Part shown: in pieces, positions 53,154-61,047 of the stretch
Layout of the letters: each line of letters begins with the position of its first letter
Numbering within the stretch: position 1 is the stretch's first letter
Source: DATLGB01 sp037724045
GTDB lineage: Bacteria > Actinomycetota > Thermoleophilia > Solirubrobacterales > Solirubrobacteraceae
Direction: 5' to 3'
NCBI GenBank assembly: GCA_037724045.1
Contig: JBBJOW010000017.1
Coordinates: 1-64,000 of the forward strand
Length of the DNA stretch: 64,000 bases
The notes under the pieces: model-generated
What the model saw: only the letters and a program-made list of their open reading frames with translations
The model's database searches: none
What the model was told of the DNA's origin: nothing
Program-made: the position numbers and the translations under genes

Positions 53154-53358
53154 CGGCTTAGCCTCGATCCACCGTTGATCGTCGTGGCGGTGCTGGGCGG
53201 CCGGCGATTGACAGCTGATGGCGTCGCGTCGGCGCGTCGGGACGTGTCGGCGCGCCGGTGAGGCGGGTTGGGCCGTCTTGGTGGCGATGATCGCTGCGTT
53301 TTCGGGCAGGCTGCGGCCGGTGGTGTGGCGGGGCTGCTCGTCGTGGATGTGGTGCGCG

Positions 53359-53592
53359 TCAGGCCGGCGGCGGGAGCGCGCGCAGGCATGCGAGGACGGC
53401 GAGAAAGTCGTCGGCCCAGGGCCAGCGGGCGGGCATTCGCAGGCGTCGTGCGGCGCGCGGTGCGCGCGAGACGTCCCGGGATGGCCAGCAGCCGGCGGCG
53501 CAGGGTGCGGGCAGCTGGCAGCGTGGTGTCGGGTAGCCCGATGAGCGAGGTCCAGCGCAGCAGGTTGTGCGCGCGGGGCAGGCGTACCATAG
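53359..53592 (-). pseudogene. IS1380-family transposase, C-terminal fragment
   Basis: One frame reads RAHNLLRWTSLIGLPDTTLP, then AARTLRRRLLAIPGRLARTARR. After a frameshift it continues RLRMPARWPWADDFLAVLACLRALPPPA and a stop. This is the characteristic IS1380 transposase end (HNLLRW, then R-x-P-A-R-W-P-W). The rest of 53154-53829 shows no other gene. It represents a different part of the protein than the fragment at 14637-14775. Confidence 0.7.
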
Positions 53593-53829
53593 GGGCCACC
53601 CGCACAACGGTCTCCGAACCGCTCGGCGCGACCGTGTGACCGAGTGAAACGACCGGCACAACACGCGTAAGCAGAATCCGCATGTCGTCACGCGAGACGA
53701 CCGAAATGCCACCCCAGCGGGTTCAAGGCTGCTTCGACGGCGTTGGCAGACGCACCGAGCCGCCGCGGTGCTGAGCATCCCTTCGGCATCAGCGGCCTGG
53801 CAGTACTCCGTGCGGGTGCGTCGAGTCCG

Positions 53830-55122
53830 TCAGCGCGACGGCTCGGAAATGGGCTCGCGCGACCCCTCAAGGCTGCCCGGATTCAAGAATTGTCGACCCC
53901 ACAGGGCTTTTCGTTGCGCCGCAGTCAGCTCGGCTTGATCACAGACCTCGTGCCAGTCCCGCGAGATCGTGTCGATCTGATGGTCCACGATTCCGGCCGC
54001 TTCATCCTCCGTCAACTGGTAGAGGCCGGCGCGCTCGATGCACCCGGCAACCTTGCTTGCCTTAAAATTGTCACGATCATCACCAATGAACATCGCTTGT
54101 TCAGCCGTGTGGCCGATTCTCTGCTGAGGGCAGATGTCGTAGGCAGGCGTGAGCTCTAGGACTTCTCCGTTCCAGAACGCCGCGTGATTGCGAGCGTGGT
54201 CGTCAAGGTTTGAGACCAAGATGTTGAGCGTGATCCGTTGAAACAGCTCGCGTAGCGTCGCCTGCGGGGCGGTGAAGCGTTCACGGACTTGCTGTGCGAG
54301 CTCGGCGTAGCTGGCGTATCGCGCGAACATCTCACCTAACCCGAGGATCGTCAATGCAGACACAACGCCACGGCGCTGTGCAGAGCCAGTGATTCGGTCG
54401 AACCGTTCGACCAAGAGCGCTCGTTTGCCTGCCGACGAAGCCAACTCCACATGAGCCGCGTTGACACCTGCGCGGGCGGCGAACGTCATCGCCACGTACT
54501 CAGCCTGCACGACCGGCATTGTGTCGGTGGTGGACGAGAACTTGGCGATGAGCTTGCGCTCGCCGTCGTCGAGCAGCGCCTTAGGTCGCGCACCGCCGAT
54601 CGAGCTTCCACGCAGCAGCGCGTCTTCTAGCTGAGACGGGATTTCTTCGCCTGCATCAATTCGCTCGGCGGCCTGACGTAGGTCGTCGAGCGTCGCTGGA
54701 CCCGCCTTTCGCGGCACGTAGACCTCTGATGAGGACGAGAAGTCCAGGTTGCCGGTGCGGTCGGAATCGCCGGCCAGCAGGTATGTGAGGGTGCTTAGCC
54801 GGCCGGGATCAGCCTCCCGTCCGTGCTCGCCGGTGATTCGGTCCAAGATGATTCGCTGGCCCCAAGCGTCCGGCCCTGCGTCAAGAATGCAACCAGGCAC
54901 GGAGAGATCAGGGGGTGGTTCGATCAGGCCCGGGCCGAGCGGGAGCTCGGGAACGTAGACGCTGATCGCGTCCGGCCGATCAAGGTAGGCCCGCGCATAG
55001 CGGAAGCCAATCCTGCGGTCAGGCTCCATCAGCTCGAGGCGACCGCACAGGACAGGACGCTCTGACCCCGGCAGCCAGATCCACGCGAAAGCGCGATCGG
55101 TAGCGATCGGGTCAGAAGCCAT
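53830..55122 (-). CDS. hipA: HipA-type serine/threonine kinase toxin
   Basis: 430 residues, the usual length. It has the HipA N-terminal subdomain (LCGRLELME), the ATP-loop SSIGGARPKALL, the catalytic Lys in RKLIAKFSS, the catalytic loop NILVSNLDDHARNHAAFW and the metal-binding LTPAYDICP. In E. coli HipA phosphorylates glutamyl-tRNA synthetase and causes persistence; the target here is unknown. All key residues are present, so it should be active. The start overlaps the antitoxin gene by 11 bp. Codon use appears less GC-biased than its neighbours, consistent with transfer. Confidence 0.92.
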   Translation of the reverse strand: MASDPIATDRAFAWIWLPGSERPVLCGRLELMEPDRRIGFRYARAYLDRPDAISVYVPELPLGPGLIEPPPDLSVPGCILDAGPDAWGQRIILDRITGEHGREADPGRLSTLTYLLAGDSDRTGNLDFSSSSEVYVPRKAGPATLDDLRQAAERIDAGEEIPSQLEDALLRGSSIGGARPKALLDDGERKLIAKFSSTTDTMPVVQAEYVAMTFAARAGVNAAHVELASSAGKRALLVERFDRITGSAQRRGVVSALTILGLGEMFARYASYAELAQQVRERFTAPQATLRELFQRITLNILVSNLDDHARNHAAFWNGEVLELTPAYDICPQQRIGHTAEQAMFIGDDRDNFKASKVAGCIERAGLYQLTEDEAAGIVDHQIDTISRDWHEVCDQAELTAAQRKALWGRQFLNPGSLEGSREPISEPSR

Positions 55123-55444
55123 CGTCGCTCTCCGCCCGGCGACGCCGAGCCGTGGCTGGCAGCAGCATGAGTCTGTCTCGGCTCTTCCCCAGCTCTCGAG
55201 CAAGATCCGCCCGGTCGATGCCGAACAGCGGCACGCCACACAGGACCGCAAGGTCGAAGCAGATGCCGATGCCGACTGAGGGATCGCCTTGCTCAACGCG
55301 GACCACTGTCCGGGGTGTAACTCCGGCGCGCTCGGCCAGCTCCCGGATCGGCCAACGCCTTTCAATGCGACTTTGACGAATCTCCGTGCCAAGCAGCTCG
55401 CAGGCGTGCCGGACGGTGCGTGAGTGGGACCGACGGGTAGGCAT
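55112..55444 (-). CDS. hipB: HipB-type XRE-family antitoxin/regulator
   Basis: 110 residues. The HTH reads LLGTEIRQSRIERRWPIREL, AERAGVTPRTVVRVEQGDPS and VGIGICFDLAVLCGVPLFG, the standard XRE form. It would bind HipA and the operator just upstream to repress the pair. The ATG at 55444 is chosen, with TTG at 55447 as an alternative. Confidence 0.9.
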   Translation of the reverse strand: MPTRRSHSRTVRHACELLGTEIRQSRIERRWPIRELAERAGVTPRTVVRVEQGDPSVGIGICFDLAVLCGVPLFGIDRADLARELGKSRDRLMLLPATARRRRAESDDGF

Positions 55445-55450
55445 CAATTG

Positions 55451-55498
55451 TGTTCCTGTAGACGTACTGTAGACCCTTACGTGTCCCTACAGGGAACA
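55451..55498. promoter_or_regulatory. Inverted-repeat operator before hipB
   Basis: TGTTCCTGTAG (55451-55461) is repeated in reverse as CTACAGGGAACA (55487-55498), with a second CTGTAG at 55468. The arrangement fits a HipB binding region with paired half-sites around the promoter. The start of hipB is 7 bp away. Confidence 0.6.
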
Positions 55499-55647
55499 GT
55501 CTTGCGGGATCGATGGGACGACTACTAGGAGCCATTGGCCGTCGGGCGGCCTTAACACACAGCGAGGGCAGGTTGGGCGCGACCGTCTTGCCGACCACAA
55601 GACGCTGGGTTAGCTGGGCCCCCACCTCCGGCCGTCACACTCTCCGA

Positions 55648-56223
55648 ATGCCCTCCACGCAGCTCGCCGCCGGCGTCGACGGAGCCCGAGGCGGCTGGCT
55701 GACCGCAATCGCCCACGGTGACCCCGCCACCGGCGCCGTCGAGAAGGTCGAGCTGCAGCTCGCGCCGACGCGGGTCGCGGGTCAGGCGGCGGCGGGGAGC
55801 GCGCGTTGGCTGATCAAGCACGGTCGGCCAGGATCAGCAACCCGGCTTCCGTTCTACGTCCGCGATGTAGCCGAGCTCCCGGACAGCATCGAGAACATCC
55901 ACCTGGCGATGACGGGCGCGGTCGCCGCAGAGCGACTCAACGTGCCGGTGATGACCGCAGCTCCCGTGCCGACGTTCCGCGCAGATTGCGGGCCGGAGCG
56001 TCTCGAAGATGTGCCGGCCCTCCTGCGCGGATTCAGGACGGACTCAGGTGCCACAGCGATTCTGATCGCGGATCCGAAACGCCTGGCGCACGTTGACGCT
56101 CGCCGTCTAGACGACGGAACACTTGTCGCGCCCCCGTCTCGTGTCATGCTCGATCTTCTTCTCGAGCGCCGAGGAGAGGCGGCTGCCGAACTCTTCGCGG
56201 ATCTTTGGCGCGACCAGCGATGA
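55648..56223 (+). pseudogene. Chimera: DUF429-type start joined to an AbiEi-like antitoxin end
   Basis: 191 residues in one open frame. The first 30 (LAAGVDGARGGWLTAIAHGD) match the start of DUF429 proteins (GVDGARGGW). From about residue 50 the character changes to that of an AbiEi-like regulator of type IV toxin-antitoxin units, ending in PPSRVMLDLLLERRGEAAAELFADLW. The ATGA overlap with the following AbiEii-like gene supports this. The DUF429 start may have replaced the antitoxin's N-terminal HTH. It may still be expressed. Confidence 0.5.
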
Positions 56224-56865
56224 CCGGAACCGACCGGCAGACCCCGGACGCGCTCATGCGCGAAGCCGCCAGCCTTCTGCACCTGTTGGGAGGTATGTCT
56301 CTCGGTGGCGATGACCGAAGGGGTGTCAACGGCCATCGGTGGCGCAAGCGAGCAGAAGCGCCTGGGCTTCCGCTGATCGTGGATTTTCTCGCGACGAAGA
56401 CCGAGGACACACCGCTGTCCGTCGAGGGCGCCATCGAGCCGGTTTCTGAGACCGTCGAATCCAATCTCGGAGTGAGGCTCACGCCGTTTGCGATCCGCGC
56501 CGGACGACTTGTCGACGAGGACGCTGGCACGCTGACCGTTGAAGACGTCGATCTCCTTTACGACCGCGCCACCGCCGACGTCGACGTGCGCTATGCCGGG
56601 CCTGTGGGATTCCTGCTCGCCAAGGCCGACGCACTCTTCGACCGCAACGAGACCAAGGACGGATACGACGTCGCGTGGTGGTGCCTGAACGCAGCGAGAA
56701 CCCCGAGAGCTGTCGCCGAGATCGTCATCGAGCGTCCGGCCTATCGAGACGAGCTCTTCCCGGAGGCTGTCGCGGAGTTACGCCGTGCCTTCAAAAGTCC
56801 GGACGCTCCAGGCGCCCACGGTTATGCCATGGAGATGCACCCCGATCTGGAGCCCGGCGATGACG
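56220..56865 (+). pseudogene. AbiEii-like nucleotidyltransferase toxin, 3' end lost
   Basis: About 215 residues of gene-like protein: REAASLLHLLGGMSLGGDDRR, LPLIVDFLATKTEDTP, VRYAGPVGFLLAKADALFDR and NETKDGYDVAWWCLNAARTPR. The V-x-x-P-x-x-x-L-x-x-K-x-x-A-L segment and K-D-x-Y-D are typical for the AbiEii/AbiGii family. The normal N-terminal G-G-T-x-L is not visible, so it is probably truncated there as well. After HPDLEPGDDA the frame enters the 106-bp repeat and reads nonsense. Confidence 0.6.
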
Positions 56866-56971
56866 CTTCGTCCTCGAGCACTGCTCGCTGCGCGGTCAGG
56901 CCGAGCGCCTGGTCGAGCTCATCGCAGCAGCCGGTCGAGGCGGCGCGAGCGGCCCACCTCGTTAGGCAGCC
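56866..56971. repeat. 106-bp direct repeat, right copy
   Basis: Matches 52717-52822 at 105 of 106 positions. Read on the minus strand it supplies the last codons of GT2 (ending RSRRLDRLLR). On the plus strand it is a dead copy of the family-4 glycosyltransferase end. It marks the right edge of the insert, where the AbiEii-like gene is cut. Confidence 0.95.
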
Positions 56972-57761
56972 GGCGTCCGAGGGAGAAGGCCAGGGCGGCG
57001 GCGGGGGGCATCAGCGCCGCCGCGCGCGCCTGCGGGAGACTGCGCGCGAGCCACCACGCGAGGCCGAGCGGGCGGTCGCGCTCCGGGAAGCTGCCCGGGT
57101 GCTCGCGCTCGAGCCACGCCGCGCCCGCGCCGTGGCGGGCCATCTGGCGCAGAACGGCGGCGGCGCTCGCCCGCGCTGCATGGCGCACGGAGGCGTCGCG
57201 CCGCTCGAGGCCCCAGCCCCGGGCGGCGAGCCGGAAGCAGAGGTCGGCGTCCCCGCCCGAGCGGATGTCCTCGCGAAAGCCGCCGGCCGCCTCGAACGCC
57301 TCGCGCCGAACCGCGCAGTGGGCGGTCTGCGCGTAGGGCCACGGACGGTCGAGCGTCTGCTCCTGCCCCATCGCCGCGCGGTCGCGCAGCCAGCGGGCGA
57401 CGGCGGTGTCGGCGAGGACCTCGTCGACGACCGTCCCTGCCAGCACGCCCGTGTCCGTGGCCGGGGAGGTCGCGAACAGGCGATCGAGCAGATCGGCGTC
57501 GAACTGCACGTCCGCGTCGAGGAACAGCAGCCACTCGGCCTTGCCCGCCGCGGCCCCGCGATTGCGCGCGTAGTAGGACGACTGGCGCTCGGGAGCAGCC
57601 AGGATCTGTACGGGCCCGGCGTCGCGAGGCTCGGCTTCGGGCCGGTTGTCGACGACCGTCAGCGTGTCCCCGACGCCGGTCGTCAGCTCCGCCAGCCGCG
57701 CCGCGGCGAGCTTCGGGGCCATCGCCGGCACGACGACGTCGACCGACGGCCGAGGGCTCAA
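56919..57761 (-). CDS. Family-2 glycosyltransferase
   Basis: 280 residues. VDVVVPAMAP at the start, then LTVVDNRPEA, YYARNRGAAAGKAEWLLFLDADVQFDADLLDRLF with the D-x-D metal site, AHCAVRREAFEAAGGFREDIRSGGDADLCFRL with the catalytic-base region. It would add a sugar to a glycan or lipid. The TTG at 57761 overlaps the upstream stop (TTGA). The end is in the 106-bp repeat. A diverged partial copy of the first third lies at 59276-59570. Confidence 0.88.
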   Translation of the reverse strand: MSPRPSVDVVVPAMAPKLAAARLAELTTGVGDTLTVVDNRPEAEPRDAGPVQILAAPERQSSYYARNRGAAAGKAEWLLFLDADVQFDADLLDRLFATSPATDTGVLAGTVVDEVLADTAVARWLRDRAAMGQEQTLDRPWPYAQTAHCAVRREAFEAAGGFREDIRSGGDADLCFRLAARGWGLERRDASVRHAARASAAAVLRQMARHGAGAAWLEREHPGSFPERDRPLGLAWWLARSLPQARAAALMPPAAALAFSLGRRLPNEVGRSRRLDRLLR

Positions 57762-58177
57762 CCGGTGCGGACGCTGAAGGGCAGGCGCCAGTCCTGATGG
57801 GACTCGCCGGCGACGGTGAGGCGCCATTCGTAGCGACCCCCGGGCTCGAGCGGCATCGGCGCGAGGTTGATCGCCATGGTCAGCGCGAGCGACGTGCCGG
57901 GCTTGACGCCGGCGGGCCGGCCAACCTCGAAGACGCCCTCGACCCGGACCGGCGCCTCACCGTCAGGACCGTCGGCGACGACCGAGTCGCCGTCGGAGTC
58001 GAGCAGCTCGAGGACGTATGGCAACTGCTGGTTGGCGCGGTCCCACGGGACGTCGACCACGATCCCGATCGCCGACGGCACCGGCTGCGGACCCGTGAAC
58101 GTCCAGCCGCCGCCGAGGACGTTGAGCTTGCCGTCGACGGCCTGCGCCGCGTCGGCCAGCAGCATCGTGACCTTCAT
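57758..58177 (-). CDS. DUF6941-like conserved protein
   Basis: 139 residues, beta-rich: MKVTMLLADAAQAVDGKLNV, LGGGWTFTG, DVPWDRANQQLPYVLELLDSDG, GTSLALTMAINLAPMPLEPG, RYEWRLTVAG. The start LLADAAQ-V-x-G-K-L-x-x-L-G-G-G-W is typical of a small actinobacterial family with no function known. It is coupled to GT2 (TTGA overlap). Confidence 0.75.
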   Translation of the reverse strand: MKVTMLLADAAQAVDGKLNVLGGGWTFTGPQPVPSAIGIVVDVPWDRANQQLPYVLELLDSDGDSVVADGPDGEAPVRVEGVFEVGRPAGVKPGTSLALTMAINLAPMPLEPGGRYEWRLTVAGESHQDWRLPFSVRTG

Positions 58178-58250
58178 CGCGCCGAGGCTATCCGGCGAGC
58201 GTGACGGGCTCATGGGCGATGCTCACGGCCCGAGCGCGCCGATCAGCGAC

Positions 58251-58913
58251 TCACGCGAGGTGCGTGATGTCATTGAAGCTGCGCAGGAAGAGCGTGCCGT
58301 CGGGGTGCACCACGATGCGCGTCACGTTCGTGTTGTCGTTGCGCAGGAAGGCGAACGGCCGGCTGGCGGTCGCGACGCGGCAGAGCTCGGCGATGACGCC
58401 GCCGTGCACGAAGGCGGCCACGCTGACACCGGGTCCCGACAGTGCGACCACCTCGGCGATCCCGCGGCGCACCCGCTCCGCGAAGTCCTCCATCGTCTCC
58501 GCGCCCGGCAGCACGTCCCAGCGCTCCTCGCGCAGCGCGCGCATGACCAGCGGGTCGCCCTGGTAGGCGCGGATGCGGAACTCGCCGCCCTCCCAGTCGC
58601 CCAGCGAGACCTCGGCCAGGTCGGCGATCGCCACCGGCTCGAGCCCCGTCCGCCGCACCAGCGGCGCCGCCGTCTCCGCGGTCCGCTGCAGTGTCGAGGT
58701 GAAGATGCGCACAAGGGGTTCGCGCGCCAGCCGCTCGGCCACCGCCTCGGCCTGCTGGACGCCGGTCGGCGACAGCGGAGGGTTGCCGCGACCCTCGAGG
58801 ATCTCGTGCGTCTCCCCCGGCACCGCCGCCGCCGACGCGCCGTGGCGCACGAGCACGACCTCGGTCGCGTCCTCCGGCACGGCGTACTGGCGCTGCTCGT
58901 AGCTGACGGTCAT
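58251..58913 (-). CDS. Histidine phosphatase (phosphoglycerate mutase family)
   Basis: 220 residues. The active site is VVLVRHGASAA with the phosphorylated His, then GNPPLSPTGVQQAEAVAERL, FTSTLQRTAETAAPL and the second catalytic His in AAFVHGGVIAEL. It would hydrolyse a phosphate ester. A partial diverged copy of its last 60 residues is at 61048-61232. It is upstream of the DUF6941-like gene by 73 bp. Confidence 0.88.
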   Translation of the reverse strand: MTVSYEQRQYAVPEDATEVVLVRHGASAAAVPGETHEILEGRGNPPLSPTGVQQAEAVAERLAREPLVRIFTSTLQRTAETAAPLVRRTGLEPVAIADLAEVSLGDWEGGEFRIRAYQGDPLVMRALREERWDVLPGAETMEDFAERVRRGIAEVVALSGPGVSVAAFVHGGVIAELCRVATASRPFAFLRNDNTNVTRIVVHPDGTLFLRSFNDITHLA

Positions 58914-58967
58914 CGGGAAGCACCGTACGGCTTGCCAGGGGGGTCACCTCGCAGTTAAAGTGACCAC

Positions 58968-59255
58968 ATGCGAGAGATGGGTGCCCGAGAGCTCAAGGCG
59001 ACGCTCAGCGAGGTGCTGCGTGCGGTCGACTCCGGTGACCGAGTCCGGATCACGGTGCGCGGCCGGCCTGTGGCCGACATCGTCCCGGCGCAACCAACCC
59101 CCGCGCCGCAGTCATGGCTTGAACGGATGGTGGCCGAAGGGCGCATCACACCGGCGACGCGTCCGAAGCCCACCCACCCGCCGGAGCCCGTCAAACCGCT
59201 ACCGGGAATGACCGCAAGCGAGTTCATCATCGCCGAGCGCGAATCCGAGCGTTGA
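58968..59255 (+). CDS. Phd/YefM-type antitoxin without its toxin
   Basis: 95 residues. MGARELKATLSEVLRAVDSG and DRVRITVRGRPVADIVPA form the Phd/YefM DNA-binding domain; the tail (WLERMVAEGRITPATRP, ITASEF-like) would cover a PIN toxin. The toxin is reduced to eight codons at 59252-59275, so it is an orphan. Confidence 0.85.
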   Translation: MREMGARELKATLSEVLRAVDSGDRVRITVRGRPVADIVPAQPTPAPQSWLERMVAEGRITPATRPKPTHPPEPVKPLPGMTASEFIIAERESER

Positions 59256-59275
59256 ACGTCTACTTCGACGCGAGC
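59252..59275 (+). pseudogene. PIN-domain toxin start, truncated after eight codons
   Basis: TTG AAC GTC TAC TTC GAC GCG AGC, overlapping the antitoxin stop (TTGA), reads LNVYFDAS, the standard N-terminus of a VapC PIN domain with its first acidic residue. From 59276 the sequence is a partial glycosyltransferase copy, so the junction has destroyed the toxin. Confidence 0.6.
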
Positions 59276-59570
59276 ACGCCCACGCCGTCGGCGGGCAGTG
59301 GATCGAGCAGGTCGGCGTCGAAGTCGGCGTCGGCGTCGGCGTCGAGGAACAGCAGTCACTCCGCCGCCCCCCGGTTGCGCGCGTAGTAGGACGACTGGCG
59401 CTGCGGAGCAGCGACGATCCGTACGCGCCCGCATCCTGCGCGCCCGCGTCGGACCGATTGTCGACGCCGGTAAGCGTTTCGCCGGCGCGGGTCGTCAGCT
59501 CCACCAGCCGCCCAGCCGCGGGCGGCGGCGCCATCGCCGGCACAATCACGTCAACCGAGGGGCGTTCCAC
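59276..59570 (-). pseudogene. Partial, diverged copy of the GT2 gene start
   Basis: Matches the first 95 or so codons of the GT2 gene (57470-57761): PSVDVIVPAMAP, RLVELTTRAGETLTGVDNR. Small indels break the frame after about residue 45. It begins at a GTG at 59570 and ends where the PIN toxin start is cut. Nothing else gene-like was seen at 59276-59654. Confidence 0.75.
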
Positions 59571-59654
59571 CTAGGTCGAACATAACGCCCCTCCACATGC
59601 GATCTTTCGCCAAAGGGGCCGACAGATCCTGGCGCGTTGCCGCGTATGAGAGGT

Positions 59655-59778
59655 CATGCGCCCCCGCCACCCCGTCTCCCCTTGGACGCTGGCGCTCCTG
59701 CGCCCGGCGTTCCGCCACTCGCTGACCCGCGACGCCTACGTCCTGCGCGCTGTCGGCGGCCGCCGCGGCCCCGTGCTG
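59655..59778 (+). pseudogene. N-terminal fragment of a membrane-family protein
   Basis: MRPRHPVSPWTLALLRPAFR, then HSLTRDAYVLRAVGGRRGPVL, after which the frame runs into the antisense of the PAP2 gene. The motif S-x-x-R-D-A-Y-V-L-R-x-V-G-x-x-x-G-P-V-L looks like the beginning of a conserved actinobacterial protein. The remainder was lost at the PAP2 junction. Confidence 0.45.
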
Positions 59779-60341
59779 ATCGACAAGAGAAAGCAGAGCC
59801 AGGTCGCGCCGAGCAGGTAACCGCCCAGCACCTCGTCGAGCAGGTGCGAGCGGTCGGTCGCCCGCACCGCGCCCATCAGCACGATCAGGGCGACGGCGAT
59901 GGCCGCGACCTCACGGCGGCCGTGGCGCCATCCGAGCCACGCGATCGCTCCGTACGTCGTCGCGGCGAACAGCGTGTGCCCGCTCGGGTAGCCGCCCTCG
60001 AGCACGCCGAGCTGCGCCGCCGCGTCGGTCAGCCCGACCACCTCCGCGACCACCGGCTCCACCAGCGCGCCAGCGGCCGCCGCCACCACCAGGCCCGCCT
60101 GCCGCGCGCCGACGTTGCGCAGCACCACCGTCGCCGCCGTCAGCGCGGTCAGGACTCCCACGATGGGCGAGCCGAGCGTGCCGAAGAACTGCTGGAAGGT
60201 TGCGAACGACTCCGTGGTCGCGGGATGCGCCTGCGCCCACGCGTACAGCCGGGCGTCCCCCAGGATCGGCCCGTCGAACTTCACCCACAGCGTCAGGGCG
60301 ATCCACACGATTCCGAGCGTCAGCGGCAATGCTAACTTCAT
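59736..60341 (-). CDS. PAP2-type membrane phosphatase
   Basis: 201 residues with five or six membrane segments. The active-site motifs GGYPSGHTLFAATTY and RATDRSHLLDEVLGGYLLGA are those of the type-2 phosphatidic-acid phosphatase superfamily; the first motif (K-x-x-x-x-x-x-R-P) is not visible and may be degenerate. It would release phosphate from a lipid such as undecaprenyl diphosphate. Start options at 60341 and 60347 overlap the divergent antitoxin start. The last 10 or so residues read into the fragment on the other strand. Confidence 0.8.
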   Translation of the reverse strand: MKLALPLTLGIVWIALTLWVKFDGPILGDARLYAWAQAHPATTESFATFQQFFGTLGSPIVGVLTALTAATVVLRNVGARQAGLVVAAAAGALVEPVVAEVVGLTDAAAQLGVLEGGYPSGHTLFAATTYGAIAWLGWRHGRREVAAIAVALIVLMGAVRATDRSHLLDEVLGGYLLGATWLCFLLSISTGPRRPPTARRT

Positions 60342-60349
60342 GTACATGA
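60338..60349. promoter_or_regulatory. Perfect palindrome covering two divergent starts
   Basis: TCATGTACATGA is a perfect 12-bp palindrome which contains the ATG codons of both the antitoxin (60346) and the PAP2 gene (60341 or 60347). It may be the binding site for the antitoxin, which would then repress both genes. Confidence 0.5.
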
Positions 60350-60621
60350 CGACGGTAGGCGTGGCGGAGCTGAGGCAGAACCTGAGCAAGTACCTGCGGC
60401 TCGTCGAGCAGGGCGAGCGGCTTGTCGTCACGGACCGCAACCGTCCCGTCGCCGAGCTCGGTCCCCCGCCTTCAACGGGAAGCAAGCGCGACCGGCTGAT
60501 CGCCGAGGGTCTCGTGCGACCGCGCAAACACCCGCCACGCTTCGGTGCGCCACTCCCGAACGACGGCGAGAACCCGCGCGCGCTCAGCGAGGCGCTGGAG
60601 TACACGCGCGGCGACCGCTGA
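60346..60621 (+). CDS. Phd/YefM-type antitoxin
   Basis: 91 residues. VGVAELRQNLSKYLRLVEQG and ERLVVTDRNRPVAELGPPP form the Phd/YefM DNA-binding domain; the C-terminal third (RLIAEGLVRPRKHPPRFGAP) would bind the toxin. The toxin gene starts 5 bp downstream. An ATG at 60340 is an alternative start. Confidence 0.9.
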   Translation: MTTVGVAELRQNLSKYLRLVEQGERLVVTDRNRPVAELGPPPSTGSKRDRLIAEGLVRPRKHPPRFGAPLPNDGENPRALSEALEYTRGDR

Positions 60622-60625
60622 ACCG

Positions 60626-61042
60626 GTGACGCTGCTCTACGCGGATGCATCGGCGATCGTCAAACGGATACGCGAGGAGCCGGAGTCCGCAGCGCTGCTC
60701 GCCTACGTGTCCGGCGCCGATCTGATCTCGTGCGACCTCGTGCTCGCGGAGGTGCCGCGCGCGATCCTGCGGGCAATCTCCTCGAACCCGGCGCTCGACC
60801 CCGACGGGCTGGGCCGCCGCGTCACGGACGTACTGAACGAGATTGACCTACTGCCGGTCGAGGCGGCGCTGCTGGAGGCCGCCGGCCGCTTCGCCGAGCC
60901 CTCCCTGCGGACCCTCGACGCGATTCACGTCGCCGCCGCGCTCGTCGTCGCCCCCGACGCCTTCGTCACCTACGACATCCGGCAGGCGGCCGCGGCGCGG
61001 CTCGCCGGTCTGCGCACGGTGGCGCCCGGCGATCAGCTCTGA
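60626..61042 (+). CDS. VapC-type PIN-domain ribonuclease toxin
   Basis: 138 residues. Acidic active-site residues are present: YADASAIVK (first Asp), LVLAEVPRAIL (Glu), RTLDAIHVAAAL (Asp) and FVTYDIRQAAAA (last Asp). It would cut a tRNA or rRNA. The GTG at 60626 is chosen. The upstream partner is the Phd-type antitoxin. Confidence 0.92.
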   Translation: MTLLYADASAIVKRIREEPESAALLAYVSGADLISCDLVLAEVPRAILRAISSNPALDPDGLGRRVTDVLNEIDLLPVEAALLEAAGRFAEPSLRTLDAIHVAAALVVAPDAFVTYDIRQAAAARLAGLRTVAPGDQL

Positions 61043-61047
61043 GCGCT

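Larger units (their letters stand above)
52823..56865. mobile_element. 4,043-bp patchwork genomic insert between 106-bp repeats
   Basis: Bounded exactly by the two copies of the 106-bp repeat. It contains, from left to right, a TPR-like fragment, a broken HEPN-type gene, an IS1380 transposase fragment, HipA and HipB, a chimeric DUF429/AbiEi-like gene and a 3'-truncated AbiEii-like gene. No integrase or intact transposase is present. Because each repeat copy completes one of the two flanking convergent glycosyltransferase genes, insertion did not damage the host. The duplication is far too long for a normal transposon target site. Confidence 0.8.

Noticed and set aside
56866..57797. Continuation of the AbiEii-like frame through the repeat and beyond
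   Set aside because: The sequence after the repeat is antisense to GT2; composition changes abruptly at the junction.
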